Source of the DNA: Aquamicrobium aerolatum DSM 21857
GTDB lineage: Bacteria > Pseudomonadota > Alphaproteobacteria > Rhizobiales > Rhizobiaceae
DNA length: 64,000 nt
Assembly (NCBI RefSeq): GCF_900113935.1
Contig: NZ_FORF01000010.1
Coordinates: 1-64,000, forward strand
Direction of reading: 5' to 3'
How positions within the stretch are numbered: the stretch's first letter is position 1; the number at the start of each line of letters is the position of its first letter. The notes under the pieces are model-generated. The model ran no database searches. It saw only the letters and a list, made by a program, of their open reading frames with translations, and was not told the origin of the DNA. The translations under genes and the position numbers were made by a program. Below, piece after piece: positions 55,715 through 64,000 of the stretch.

Positions 55715-57181
55715 TCAGCCGTTATTGGCCAGGAGCGACAGCGTACGGATGTTGTCGCTGCCTTCCACATCGACCAGTCGCGTCGGATATTGCGCGGTAA
55801 AGCAGGCGTCGCAGAATTGCGGCTGCTCGTTGTCGCGCGCTGCTTCGCCGACAGCGCGGTAAAGCCCGTCGATTGAAAGGAAGCCGAGCGAATCGACGCG
55901 GATGAATTCCGCCATCTCTTCCACCGACATGCGCGAGGCCAGAAGTTTGGAAGCTTCCGGCGTGTCCACGCCGTAGAAGCACGAGGCGCGGGTCGGCGGC
56001 GAGGCGATGCGCATATGCACCTCTTTCGCCCCCGCGTCGCGCACCATCTGCACGATCTTCTGGCTGGTGGTGCCGCGCACGATCGAGTCATCGACCAGCA
56101 CGACGCGCTTGCCCTCGATCATCTTGCGGTTGGTGTTGTGCTTCAGCTTCACGCCCATGTGGCGGATCGAATCGCCCGGCGAAATGAAGGTGCGCCCGAC
56201 ATAATGGTTGCGGATGATGCCGAGCTCGAACGGCAGGTTCGCTTCCTGCGCAAAGCCGATGGCCGCCGGGGTGCCGGAATCCGGCACCGGCACGACGATA
56301 TCCGCATCGACCGGGCTTTCGCGGGCAAGTTCGATCCCGATATTCTTGCGCACGCCATAGACGTTGCGGCCCTCGACGTAAGAGTCGGGGCGGGCAAAAT
56401 AGACATATTCGAAGATGCAGAAGCGTGGGCTCTGCGGCTCGAACGGGAAGAAGCTGTCGATGCCCTTCGAGGTGATGACCACCATTTCGCCCGGCTTCAG
56501 GTCGCGCACGAAGCGCGCGCCGATGATGTCGAGCGCACAGGTTTCCGAAGCCAGGATCCACGCGCCATCGAGATCGCCGAGAACGAGCGGGCGAATGCCC
56601 ATCGGATCACGGCAACCGATCATCTTCTTGGCGGTCAGCGCGACGAGCGAGAACGCGCCCTCGATCTGTCGCACAGCGTCGATGAAGCGCGAATTGATGT
56701 CCTGTTCACGGCTGGTGGCGATCAGGTGCAGGATCGTCTCGGTGTCCGAGGTGGACGTGAAGATCGAGCCCTGCTTCTGCAGCGTGCGCTGCACGGTCAT
56801 GGCATTGGTCAGGTTGCAGTTATGGGCGACCGCAATGCCGCCGTCCGCGAGTTCGGCAAACAGCGGCTGCACGTTGCGCAGGCCGGTTCCGCCGGTTGTT
56901 GCATAGCGTGTGTGGCCAATGGCGCGATGGCCCTTCAGCCGGTCGATCACCGCCTTCTTGGTGAAGGTATCGCCGATGAGGCCGACATGTCGTTCGACAT
57001 GAAACTGCTGGCCGTCGAAGGAAACGATGCCTGCCGCCTCCTGCCCACGGTGCTGCAGCGCATGCAGCCCCAGCGTCACGATGGCCGCAGCATCCTGCCT
57101 ACCAAAAATGCCGAAGACGCCGCACTCATCGTGAAAGCGATCATCTTCTGATGAAAACGGGGTATCGTTCGCGTCAGCCAT
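55715..57181 (-). CDS. purF: Amidophosphoribosyltransferase
   Basis: 488 residues. The N-terminal glutaminase nucleophile is Cys20 (HDECGVFGIFG), so a 19-residue propeptide is removed. The phosphoribosyl-pyrophosphate site is VVLVDDSIVRGTTSQKIV. It makes phosphoribosylamine, the committed step of purine synthesis. It follows cvpA with a 57-nt gap in the dnaB-alr-radA-cvpA-purF cluster. Confidence 0.96.
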   Translation of the reverse strand: MADANDTPFSSEDDRFHDECGVFGIFGRQDAAAIVTLGLHALQHRGQEAAGIVSFDGQQFHVERHVGLIGDTFTKKAVIDRLKGHRAIGHTRYATTGGTGLRNVQPLFAELADGGIAVAHNCNLTNAMTVQRTLQKQGSIFTSTSDTETILHLIATSREQDINSRFIDAVRQIEGAFSLVALTAKKMIGCRDPMGIRPLVLGDLDGAWILASETCALDIIGARFVRDLKPGEMVVITSKGIDSFFPFEPQSPRFCIFEYVYFARPDSYVEGRNVYGVRKNIGIELARESPVDADIVVPVPDSGTPAAIGFAQEANLPFELGIIRNHYVGRTFISPGDSIRHMGVKLKHNTNRKMIEGKRVVLVDDSIVRGTTSQKIVQMVRDAGAKEVHMRIASPPTRASCFYGVDTPEASKLLASRMSVEEMAEFIRVDSLGFLSIDGLYRAVGEAARDNEQPQFCDACFTAQYPTRLVDVEGSDNIRTLSLLANNG

Positions 57182-57238
57182 TACGCTACGCCTTTCGCCA
57201 TGTTTTCAAGTGTTGTTATCGCCAGTTCGTGGCGAAAA

Positions 57239-57784
57239 TCAGTTGTCCCGTGGTTCCGCGCCGGGAGCTTCGCCTGCCGGCGAAATGCGGTTCAGGATAG
57301 AATTTTCCGGGTCGTCCGGCAGAATGCTCTCAAGCCAGTTGCCGATTCCTTCCAGCAGCGGAAGCGACTTTGCTTCAGCAATCCATGCGGGCGGGTTTGA
57401 GCCGACCAGCCAGGAAAAGAACAGCAGTCCGACGGCCACCACCAGAACGCCACGCGCTGCACCGTAGAGGAAACCCAAAGTGCGGTCGAGCGCGCCGATG
57501 CGGCTGTCGATGATGAAGTCCGCGATCTTCATCGTCACGACGGTGACGACGATCAGCGCGATCAGGAAGACGACGCCTGCGGCTGCAACGATCTGCAACT
57601 GGGCGTGGTCGACATAGGGCGCGACATAGGGAACGACGAAGGGATAGAAAAAGAACGCTGCCGCCGCCGCCGCCGCCCATGAGGCAATTGACAGAATTTC
57701 GCGCGAGAAGCCGCGGACCATCGCCAGTACGGCTGAAACGAGGGCGAACCCGACGAGAATTCCGTCAAGCAGGGTGATAGGCAT
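57239..57784 (-). CDS. cvpA: CvpA family membrane protein
   Basis: 181 residues with four membrane helices in the first two thirds (DGILVGFALVSAVLAMVRGF, REILSIASWAAAAAAAFFFY) and the family segment DRTLGFLYGAARGVLVVAVG. CvpA is needed for colicin V production in E. coli and for envelope integrity elsewhere. The conserved position before purF supports the call. Confidence 0.9.
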   Translation of the reverse strand: MPITLLDGILVGFALVSAVLAMVRGFSREILSIASWAAAAAAAFFFYPFVVPYVAPYVDHAQLQIVAAAGVVFLIALIVVTVVTMKIADFIIDSRIGALDRTLGFLYGAARGVLVVAVGLLFFSWLVGSNPPAWIAEAKSLPLLEGIGNWLESILPDDPENSILNRISPAGEAPGAEPRDN

Positions 57785-57824
57785 TCAGGCTTCACTCCAA
57801 TCGCGCGAGCGTGGCTCGCAAATG

Positions 57825-59222
57825 TCAGTCGTCCGGGTTTCGCTTCTTTGCGCCCGCAATGCGAACGACCAGATCGGTAAGGGTAGCCGGCTGAAATGTC
57901 TTCCGGTTTTTATCGCCGTTCTGCTCATCCGTCGCTGCCGGCATGACTGCCTGTGCAAAACCCAGCTTTTCCGCTTCTTTCAGACGTTGCTGCGCATGAG
58001 CAACAGGTCTGATAGCCCCCGAAAGACTGATTTCGCCGAAATAGACGCAATCGGCCGGAAGGGCAAGACCGGTCAGCGAGGAAACGAGTGCAGCCGCAAC
58101 AGCAAGATCGGCGGCCGGTTCTGAAATCCGATAGCCACCCGCCACGTTGAGGTAGACGTCGTGCTGGGCAAACCGCACGCCGCAATGGGCCTCCAGAACC
58201 GCGAGCACCATCGACAATCGCTGCGAGTCCCAGCCGAGAACCGCGCGGCGCGGCGTTCCAAGCGGCGAGGGGGCAACCAGTGCCTGTATCTCGGCCAGCA
58301 CCGGGCGGGTGCCTTCCATGCCGGCGAACACGGCCGCGCCCGGCGATTTGGCGCTGCGCTCGCCCAAAAACAGTTCTGATGGGTTGGCAACTTCGCGCAA
58401 CCCTCTGTCCGACATCTCGAAAACCCCGATCTCGTCGGTCGGGCCGAAGCGGTTTTTCACCGTCCGCAGAATGCGATAATGGTGCCCGCCTTCGCCTTCG
58501 AAATAGAGCACGCCGTCGACCATGTGTTCGACCACGCGCGGTCCGGCGATCTGGCCTTCCTTGGTGACGTGGCCGACCAGCACCACCGCCGCGCCCGTCG
58601 ATTTGGCATAGCGGATCATTGCCTGCGCCGAGGCGCGCACCTGCGTCACGGTGCCCGGTGCCGAATCTGCCATGTCCGTCCACAGCGTCTGGATCGAATC
58701 GAGGATCACCAGATCGGGGCGCTTGCCCTCCGAGATCGTCGCCAGAATATCCTCGACATTGGTTTCGGCGGCCAGCTCCACCGGCGCTTCCGACGCATTG
58801 AGGCGCTGGGCGCGAAGTCTGATCTGCGCCACCGCCTCTTCACCCGAGACATAGACGACGCGGTGTCCGTGCCGTGCCAGCGCGGCCGCCGCTTGCGTCA
58901 GCAGGGTCGACTTGCCGATCCCCGGATCGCCGCCGATCAGCAGCGCTGAGCCGCGCACGAATCCGCCACCGGTAGCCCGGTCAAGTTCGCCGATCCCTGA
59001 GACGATGCGCGGGGCCTCGTCGATGTCGCCGGACAGCGTGGTCAGCGTCACCGGACGCCCCTTGCGCGAGCTTTTCATGCCCGCCGGGCCGCTGGCGATG
59101 CCGCCATGGGTGCCTTCCTCGACGAGCGTGTTCCACTCGCCGCAGGAATCGCACTTGCCTGCCCAGCGTGTATGGGTTGCGCCACAGTTCTGGCACAGGA
59201 AAACGGATCGGGCTCTTGCCAT
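57825..59222 (-). CDS. radA: DNA repair protein RadA
   Basis: 465 residues. N-terminal zinc finger (FLCQNCGATHTRWAGKCDSC), RecA-like ATPase with GGDPGIGKSTLL, the family KNRFG motif (VKNRFGPTDEIGVFEM) and a C-terminal Lon-like domain. It is a branch-migration helicase in recombination. It starts one base into the alr stop. Confidence 0.95.
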   Translation of the reverse strand: MARARSVFLCQNCGATHTRWAGKCDSCGEWNTLVEEGTHGGIASGPAGMKSSRKGRPVTLTTLSGDIDEAPRIVSGIGELDRATGGGFVRGSALLIGGDPGIGKSTLLTQAAAALARHGHRVVYVSGEEAVAQIRLRAQRLNASEAPVELAAETNVEDILATISEGKRPDLVILDSIQTLWTDMADSAPGTVTQVRASAQAMIRYAKSTGAAVVLVGHVTKEGQIAGPRVVEHMVDGVLYFEGEGGHHYRILRTVKNRFGPTDEIGVFEMSDRGLREVANPSELFLGERSAKSPGAAVFAGMEGTRPVLAEIQALVAPSPLGTPRRAVLGWDSQRLSMVLAVLEAHCGVRFAQHDVYLNVAGGYRISEPAADLAVAAALVSSLTGLALPADCVYFGEISLSGAIRPVAHAQQRLKEAEKLGFAQAVMPAATDEQNGDKNRKTFQPATLTDLVVRIAGAKKRNPDD

Positions 59223-60400
59223 CAGGCGCCTATATACCGGCGGTGATAGCGCCGTCCCAAAGAGGTCAGAATTTCGTAGGAGATCGTCCCGGCAGCTTTC
59301 GCCACCTCGTCCAGCGGCATGTTGTTGCCGATGAGTTCGATCCAGTCTCCCGCCGTCACTGCATGAGGGCCGAGGTCGGTGACGTCGAACGACGTCAGGT
59401 CCATCGTGATCCGTCCCAGCACCGGCACGCGCTTGCCGCCGAGATACCCCGCCGCACCTGGAGAGACAACGCTGCGCAGCGGCACCCCGGCGCTCGACCC
59501 GGAACGCAGATAGCCATCCGCGTAGCCGACCGACGCAATGGCAACGATCGTGTCGCGCTCCAGCCGCTGTGCGCCGCCATAGCTGATGGTTTCGCCGCGC
59601 CGCGCGGTGCGCACCTGCACCACCCGCGCTTCAGCGGTCACCACCGCCTTCATCGGGTTCGCCATCCCCGACACGGGCGCGCCGCCGTAGAGCGCGATAC
59701 CGGGACGGGCGAGGTCGAACGCAAATTCGCGCCCCAAAAACATGCCGGCCGAATTTGCCAGACTTGAATCAATGTCGCCGAAAGCGCTCCGAACCGCCTG
59801 AAATGATTCGACTTGTCGCTGGTTCATCGGATGCGATGGCTCGTCGCCACAGACCAGATGCGACATCAGCAGTTTTGGCGTGACGGCGCGCGTCAGCGCG
59901 TTTTCCTGCGCAAAGGCCAGCGCTTCCTCTGCCCGCAGACCGAGCCGGTTCATGCCGGTATCGACATGAATTGCGCAGGGTCGCGGCGTCTCGCCGTCCC
60001 AGCCATAGGCTTCCCAACAGGAGATGTCGCTTTGCGAACCCAGCACCGGGATCAGCCGGTGCGCGGCGTAGGCGGGCGCTGCTTCCGGGCCGAACAGCCC
60101 GTTGAGAACGTAGATTTCCGCATCAGGCAACGCCCGCCGCAAGGCGATGCCTTCGTCGGGCAGTGCCACGAAGAAGGTGCGGCATCCCGCGCCCCAAAGC
60201 GCCTTGCCGACCTGTGCCGCACCCAGCCCATAGGCGTCGGCCTTCACCACGCCGGCGACCTTTGCCGGCGCGGCCTTGGCGACGAGCAGCCGATAATTGT
60301 CCGCCAGCGCGCCAAGGTCGATCGTCAGACGCCCACCGCCAAGCCGCGGATCGGGTCCGCTATGCGCTTCGTCGGGGCTGTAGCGCGTCCAGTCCGTCAC
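59222..60400 (-). CDS. alr: Alanine racemase
   Basis: 392 residues from the GTG at 60400, just after dnaB. PLP-binding Lys53 in VVKADAYGLG; catalytic Tyr in ETISYGG, and ASVGYADGYLR. It interconverts L- and D-alanine for peptidoglycan. The longer frame from 60475 would overlap dnaB and adds an Arg/Ser-rich stretch unlike the family. Its stop overlaps the radA ATG. Confidence 0.93.
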   Translation of the reverse strand: MTDWTRYSPDEAHSGPDPRLGGGRLTIDLGALADNYRLLVAKAAPAKVAGVVKADAYGLGAAQVGKALWGAGCRTFFVALPDEGIALRRALPDAEIYVLNGLFGPEAAPAYAAHRLIPVLGSQSDISCWEAYGWDGETPRPCAIHVDTGMNRLGLRAEEALAFAQENALTRAVTPKLLMSHLVCGDEPSHPMNQRQVESFQAVRSAFGDIDSSLANSAGMFLGREFAFDLARPGIALYGGAPVSGMANPMKAVVTAEARVVQVRTARRGETISYGGAQRLERDTIVAIASVGYADGYLRSGSSAGVPLRSVVSPGAAGYLGGKRVPVLGRITMDLTSFDVTDLGPHAVTAGDWIELIGNNMPLDEVAKAAGTISYEILTSLGRRYHRRYIGA

Positions 60401-60401
60401 G

Positions 60402-61895
60402 TCACTCGAACCGTTCTGGCAGGCGCTGTTCGTCGGCAAGGTCCGAGAAGCGCGTGTACTGGCCCTCGAACGCAAGTTCGACGGTGCCGGTCGGGCCGTG
60501 ACGCTGCTTGGCGATGATCACTTCGGCCTTGCCCTTCACGCGCTCGAATTTCAGCCGCCATTCTTCATACTCGGCGGTGCCTTCTTCCGGCTGCTTGCTC
60601 TGCATGTAATATTCGTCGCGATACACGAACAGCACTACGTCGGCGTCCTGCTCGATGGAGCCCGATTCACGCAGGTCGGAGAGCTGCGGGCGCTTGTCGT
60701 CACGCGATTCGACCTGACGCGACAGCTGTGACAGCGCGATGATCGGCACCGACAATTCCTTGGCCAGCGCCTTCAGGCCGGTGGTGATCTCGGTGATTTC
60801 CTGCACGCGGTTCTGCGAGGATTTCGCGCTCGAGCCCTGCATCAGCTGAATATAGTCGATCACCAGCACGTCGAGGCCGCGCTGGCGTTTGAGGCGACGC
60901 GAGCGCGCGGCCAGCTGGGCGATGGAGATACCACCGGTAGAGTCGATGAACAGCGGGATCTTCTGCAGCGTCTGCGTGCACACCACCAGCTTTTCGAAAT
61001 CCGTCTCGGTCATGTCACCGCGACGGATCTTGGAGGAGGGCACTTCCGCCTGCTCGGAGATGATACGTGTCGCCAGCTGTTCCGCCGACATTTCCAGCGA
61101 GAAGAACCCGACGACACCGCCATTCTTGGCCTTGAACGAGCCGTCCGCCTGCTGCTCCGGCTCATAGGCGGCGGCAATGTTGAAGGCGATATTGGTGGCC
61201 AGCGAGGTCTTGCCCATGCCGGGACGTCCTGCCAGCACGATCAGGTCGGAGGGCTGCAGGCCACCCATGCGCGCATCGAGATCATGCAGCGCGGTGGCGA
61301 TGCCCGAGAGGTGGCCGTCGCGCATATAGGCGGCGCTGGCCATGTCGATGGCGGTCTTTACCGCGTCGGAAAAGCTCTCGAAGCCGCCGTCATAGCGGCC
61401 CGATTCCGCCAGTTCGAACAGGCGGCGTTCGGCGTCCTCGATCTGCGTCTGCGGCGCCATGTCGACCGGCGCGTCATAGGCGACATTGACCATGTCTTCG
61501 CCAACGGTGATCAGCGAGCGGCGGGTCGCCAAATCATAGATGGCGCGGCCATAGTCCGAGGCGTTGATGATCGTCACGGCTTCGGCGGCAAGCCGGGCAA
61601 GATATTGCGCCACGGTCATGTCGCCGACTTTTTCCTCGGCGGGCAGGAAGGTCTTGATCGTCACCGGATTGGCCATCTTGCCCATCCGGATCAGTTCGCT
61701 CAGCACCTCGTAGATGCGCCGGTGCAGCGGTTCGTAGAAGTGAGTCGGCTTCAGGAAGTCCGAGACGCGATAGAACGCGTCATTGTTGACGAGAATCGCG
61801 CCCAGCAGCGCCTGTTCCGCTTCGATATTGTTCGGAGCTTCGCGGTAAAGGGGCGTTTCAGCGCTTTGATTCAGTTTGCGGAGTGCTTCAGCCAT
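60402..61895 (-). CDS. dnaB: Replicative DNA helicase DnaB
   Basis: 497 residues. N-terminal primase-interacting helical domain (NNIEAEQALLGAILVNNDAF), RecA-type motor with AGRPGMGKTSLATNIA (Walker A near 220-228) and VLVIDYIQLMQGS, and a C-terminal KRHGPTG-like AKQRHGPTGTVELAFEG arginine-finger region. It unwinds DNA at the replication fork. The ATG at 61895 is chosen; the earlier frame start at 61988 adds an unlike stretch. It is followed by alr with a one-base gap. Confidence 0.96.
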   Translation of the reverse strand: MAEALRKLNQSAETPLYREAPNNIEAEQALLGAILVNNDAFYRVSDFLKPTHFYEPLHRRIYEVLSELIRMGKMANPVTIKTFLPAEEKVGDMTVAQYLARLAAEAVTIINASDYGRAIYDLATRRSLITVGEDMVNVAYDAPVDMAPQTQIEDAERRLFELAESGRYDGGFESFSDAVKTAIDMASAAYMRDGHLSGIATALHDLDARMGGLQPSDLIVLAGRPGMGKTSLATNIAFNIAAAYEPEQQADGSFKAKNGGVVGFFSLEMSAEQLATRIISEQAEVPSSKIRRGDMTETDFEKLVVCTQTLQKIPLFIDSTGGISIAQLAARSRRLKRQRGLDVLVIDYIQLMQGSSAKSSQNRVQEITEITTGLKALAKELSVPIIALSQLSRQVESRDDKRPQLSDLRESGSIEQDADVVLFVYRDEYYMQSKQPEEGTAEYEEWRLKFERVKGKAEVIIAKQRHGPTGTVELAFEGQYTRFSDLADEQRLPERFE

Positions 61896-62159
61896 GCGCG
61901 TTCCAGCCTGTAAGGTTGAGCGACCGGATACTGAAAACAATGCCCCGGTTCGGGTTGTCGTCAGTCCTAGACCGGTCAGCACTCGCATTCAAACGGTCAT
62001 GGCGCTTATCATGCGTCACCTGCACCGCCAGACCCATGATTCACACTCGTCCACAGGCAGTCGGTGACGGGGCACGCTTAATCGTTGACGCGAATCACAT
62101 GCTATTCTAGGCGCGCGCACCGATTGGAACAAATGAAGAATGCCGACGAGCGGTCAGCC
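61896..62159. other. Intergenic region upstream of dnaB
   Basis: 264 nt between dnaB and ynfA, both on the minus strand. On the minus strand TTGAAT followed 17 nt later by TAGGAC is a weak promoter candidate for dnaB. The rplI gene, which usually precedes dnaB in this order, is absent here. Confidence 0.4.
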
Positions 62160-62483
62160 TTACGCGCCGCGTGGCACCATCAGGATGATCCCCGCGCCGA
62201 CAAGGCAGACAAGCGCGCCCAGAACGTCGAACCGGTCGGGACGGATGCCTTCCGCCGCCCACAGCCAGCCGAGCGACGCGCAGATATAGATGCCGCCATA
62301 GGCTGCATAGGCGCGCCCCGCCGCGTCGGTGTCTGCAAGGCTGAGAAGCCAGGCAAACAACGCAAGGCTGAACATGCCGGGGATGAGCCACAGCACGGAT
62401 TTTCCCAGCCGCCACCACGCCCAGAATGAAAAGCAACCGGCAATTTCTGCAAGCGCGGCGGCGACGAAGATCGGTAGGGTCAT
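62160..62483 (-). CDS. ynfA: UPF0060 (YnfA) family membrane protein
   Basis: 107 residues with four helices. [40 protein letters not shown] and [14 protein letters not shown] are the YnfA family signatures. Some members are small multidrug exporters, but most are unstudied. The ATG at 62483 is chosen; an earlier frame start would add 25 residues. Confidence 0.92.
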   Translation of the reverse strand: MTLPIFVAAALAEIAGCFSFWAWWRLGKSVLWLIPGMFSLALFAWLLSLADTDAAGRAYAAYGGIYICASLGWLWAAEGIRPDRFDVLGALVCLVGAGIILMVPRGA

Positions 62484-62554
62484 GACAGCCTCTGTTGAAG
62501 CCGCCATCTTGTTTCTCATGTCGGGAAACGCAAGCGCTTCCCGCCCGCGACCTT

Positions 62555-63838
62555 TCATGGACCCCTGAGCGTGTGCGGTGCAGCCTCATCCACTGCGCCC
62601 GCCCTTGCGCTGCCGCCATCGCGCGCCCGCAGTTTTTCCTCGCATCTGGCGATGTAGTCGCGGGTGATCGGCACCGCGTCATTGCTGCGAGAGAGCTGGA
62701 TCTGGAACACCATCAGACCCTGCCAGCGAAATGCAGCTTCCGAACCCGCCAGGTAAAAATCCCACATGCGGAAAAAGCGCTCGTCGTAGATTTCCAGCAC
62801 GCGCTGGCGTTGTTGATGAAAGCGCTGACGCCAGTGTTTCAGCGTCTCGGCATAATGGAGCCGCAAAATCTCGATGTCGTCGACAATCAATCCGGCCTTC
62901 TCGATATGTGGCAGCACTTCGGACAGGGCAGGGATATATCCGCCCGGAAAAATGTATTTGCGAATAAAGGCGTTGGTCGCTGTCGGCGGTCCGGCCCGGC
63001 CGATCGCATGCAGCACCATCACCCCGTCGGGCTTGAGCAGCGCGCTCACACGCTCGAAAAACGCATGATAATGGTTCACGCCGACATGCTCGAACATGCC
63101 GACCGAGACGATCCGGTCGAAGCGCTCCTGCAGGTCGCGATAGTCGCGGATCTCGAAGTGAACCCGGTTCTGCAGCCCTGCCTCATGCGCGCGGTCAGTC
63201 GCAACGGCATGTTGTTCCGTCGAGAGGGTAACGCCGAGCACATTGACATCGAAATTTTCCGCGAGATAGAGCGCAAGCCCACCCCAGCCCGAGCCGATGT
63301 CGAGCACCTGTTGTCGAGGCTCCAGCCGCAGCTTGGCGGCCACATGCCGGCGCTTGGCCAGCTGCGCTTCTTCCAGCGTCATGTCGGGGCGTTCGAAATA
63401 GGCGCAGGAATATTGCAGGTCGTCGTCGAGGAACAGGCGGTAGAACTCGCGCGACAGATCGTAGTGATGCTCGACATTGCGTTTCGCGCGGGCCGCCGTG
63501 TTGACCTGTTGCAGGCGCCGCAACGCAACCCGCATGCCTTCGATGGCTTTGGTCCAGGCTGGCTCGACGCCGGCAGGCCCCATATTCGAATAGACGAGTT
63601 GCAGCAGGTCGAGAATATCTCCTTCTGCCATCTCCAGTTCGCCGTCCATATAGGCCTGGGGCAGTGAAAGCATCGGGTCGAAGGCGATGGCGCGCTCGGC
63701 GTGATGGGTTTTGAGGACGACATGAACAGGCGGCCCGTTGCCGTCGCCAAACTTGTCTGCGGTTCCGTCCGGATCGGTGACCGTGAGATTGCCGGTGCGA
63801 ATCAGCCGCCCGACAATGCCTTGCAGCACTCTGTTCAT
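62555..63838 (-). CDS. Cyclopropane-fatty-acyl-phospholipid synthase-like methyltransferase
   Basis: 427 residues. The mycolic/cyclopropane synthase core is present: [36 protein letters not shown], the SAM site [17 protein letters not shown] and the [20 protein letters not shown] run. It should transfer a methylene group from S-adenosylmethionine to unsaturated acyl chains. Start ATG at 63838 has aggtgag upstream. Two or more paralogues are common in Rhizobiales, so the gene name cfa is not assigned. Confidence 0.9.
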   Translation of the reverse strand: MNRVLQGIVGRLIRTGNLTVTDPDGTADKFGDGNGPPVHVVLKTHHAERAIAFDPMLSLPQAYMDGELEMAEGDILDLLQLVYSNMGPAGVEPAWTKAIEGMRVALRRLQQVNTAARAKRNVEHHYDLSREFYRLFLDDDLQYSCAYFERPDMTLEEAQLAKRRHVAAKLRLEPRQQVLDIGSGWGGLALYLAENFDVNVLGVTLSTEQHAVATDRAHEAGLQNRVHFEIRDYRDLQERFDRIVSVGMFEHVGVNHYHAFFERVSALLKPDGVMVLHAIGRAGPPTATNAFIRKYIFPGGYIPALSEVLPHIEKAGLIVDDIEILRLHYAETLKHWRQRFHQQRQRVLEIYDERFFRMWDFYLAGSEAAFRWQGLMVFQIQLSRSNDAVPITRDYIARCEEKLRARDGGSARAGAVDEAAPHTLRGP

Positions 63839-63855
63839 GGGCTCACCTCGATATC

Positions 63856-63964
63856 GCATGTCTCCCGAAAGTGGGAAACGGTTTCGGCATCAAGACATGC
63901 GCAACTACAAAACCTGAAGCATGTCTCCCGAAAGTGAGAACCGGTTTCGGCATCAAGACATGCG
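63856..63964. repeat. Two tandem copies of the dispersed palindromic repeat
   Basis: Copies at 63856-63902 and 63919-63965, separated by about 16 nt. Both show the gcatgtctcccgaaagtg left half and the caagacatgc right half. They lie upstream of the cyclopropane synthase-like gene, here in a promoter position rather than a terminator position. Confidence 0.88.
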
Positions 63965-64000
63965 TCATTACACGAACTCAAAGCGTGTGAAGCGATCCGA

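Overview
The window looks like a chromosomal segment of an alphaproteobacterium of the order Hyphomicrobiales (Rhizobiales), most likely a Phyllobacteriaceae/Mesorhizobium-like lineage. This rests on the overall high GC content, the single-copy gene orders (acpS-lepB-rnc-era-recO, dnaB-alr-radA-cvpA-purF, psd-pssA), a Rhizobiales Omp2b/RopA-type porin, a fused PhaA-PhaB antiporter subunit, and a dispersed palindromic repeat beginning gcatgtctcccgaaagtggg. The genus cannot be fixed from the sequence alone. Almost everything is core genome; the clearest accessory DNA is the first 4.4 kb.

Layout. 1-4400: the end of an IS21-type element (istA running off the left edge) abuts a type I restriction locus with a 5'-truncated hsdS, an intact hsdR and the stump of a downstream gene, ending next to tRNA-Ser(GCT). 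4616-7567: a GMC oxidoreductase and an AI-2E-type permease. 7708-13741: a complete mrp/pha cation/proton antiporter operon with A and B fused and very tight gene junctions. 13885-19972: a flippase-like membrane protein (minus), tex, a membrane-anchored EEP-fold hydrolase and a major porin. 20272-25350: a Slt-type lytic transglycosylase (minus), dapA-smpB (plus), then a family-5-like uracil-DNA glycosylase and a NYN-domain protein (minus). 25691-32702: rpoZ, rsh, acpS, lepB, rnc, era, recO and a hotdog thioesterase. 32731-38342 (minus): NUDIX, TIGR02301-type, two unknowns, ygfZ, HD hydrolase, small LysM protein, MFS transporter. 38460-47031: DUF2799 lipoprotein, SRAP peptidase, LysE exporter, cysS, VOC, GFA, proline iminopeptidase, cimA, rarD. 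47015-53309: LOG-family enzyme (minus), a large LysM protein, an ArsR regulator with an Atm1-type exporter, then psd and pssA. 53544-63838 (minus): acyltransferase, small secreted unknown, SDR, and the dnaB-alr-radA-cvpA-purF operon, with ynfA and a cyclopropane-fatty-acid synthase upstream.

Themes: translation and stress (cysS, smpB, era, rnc, rsh, rpoZ), phospholipid and envelope work (psd, pssA, acpS, acyltransferase, cfa-like, slt, LysM proteins, porin), DNA maintenance (dnaB, radA, recO, uracil-DNA glycosylase, SRAP) and restriction. The most unusual signals are a low-GC segment with atypical codons inside cysS; two partly complementary 8-nt tandem arrays between smpB and the glycosylase, one of which encodes the enzyme's C-terminus; a 16-bp perfect palindrome over the -10 box and start codon of the arsR gene; and a near-consensus promoter upstream of cysS whose predicted transcript begins at a frameshifted mini-ORF. 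I found no clearly novel multi-gene system; the findings below are local anomalies.
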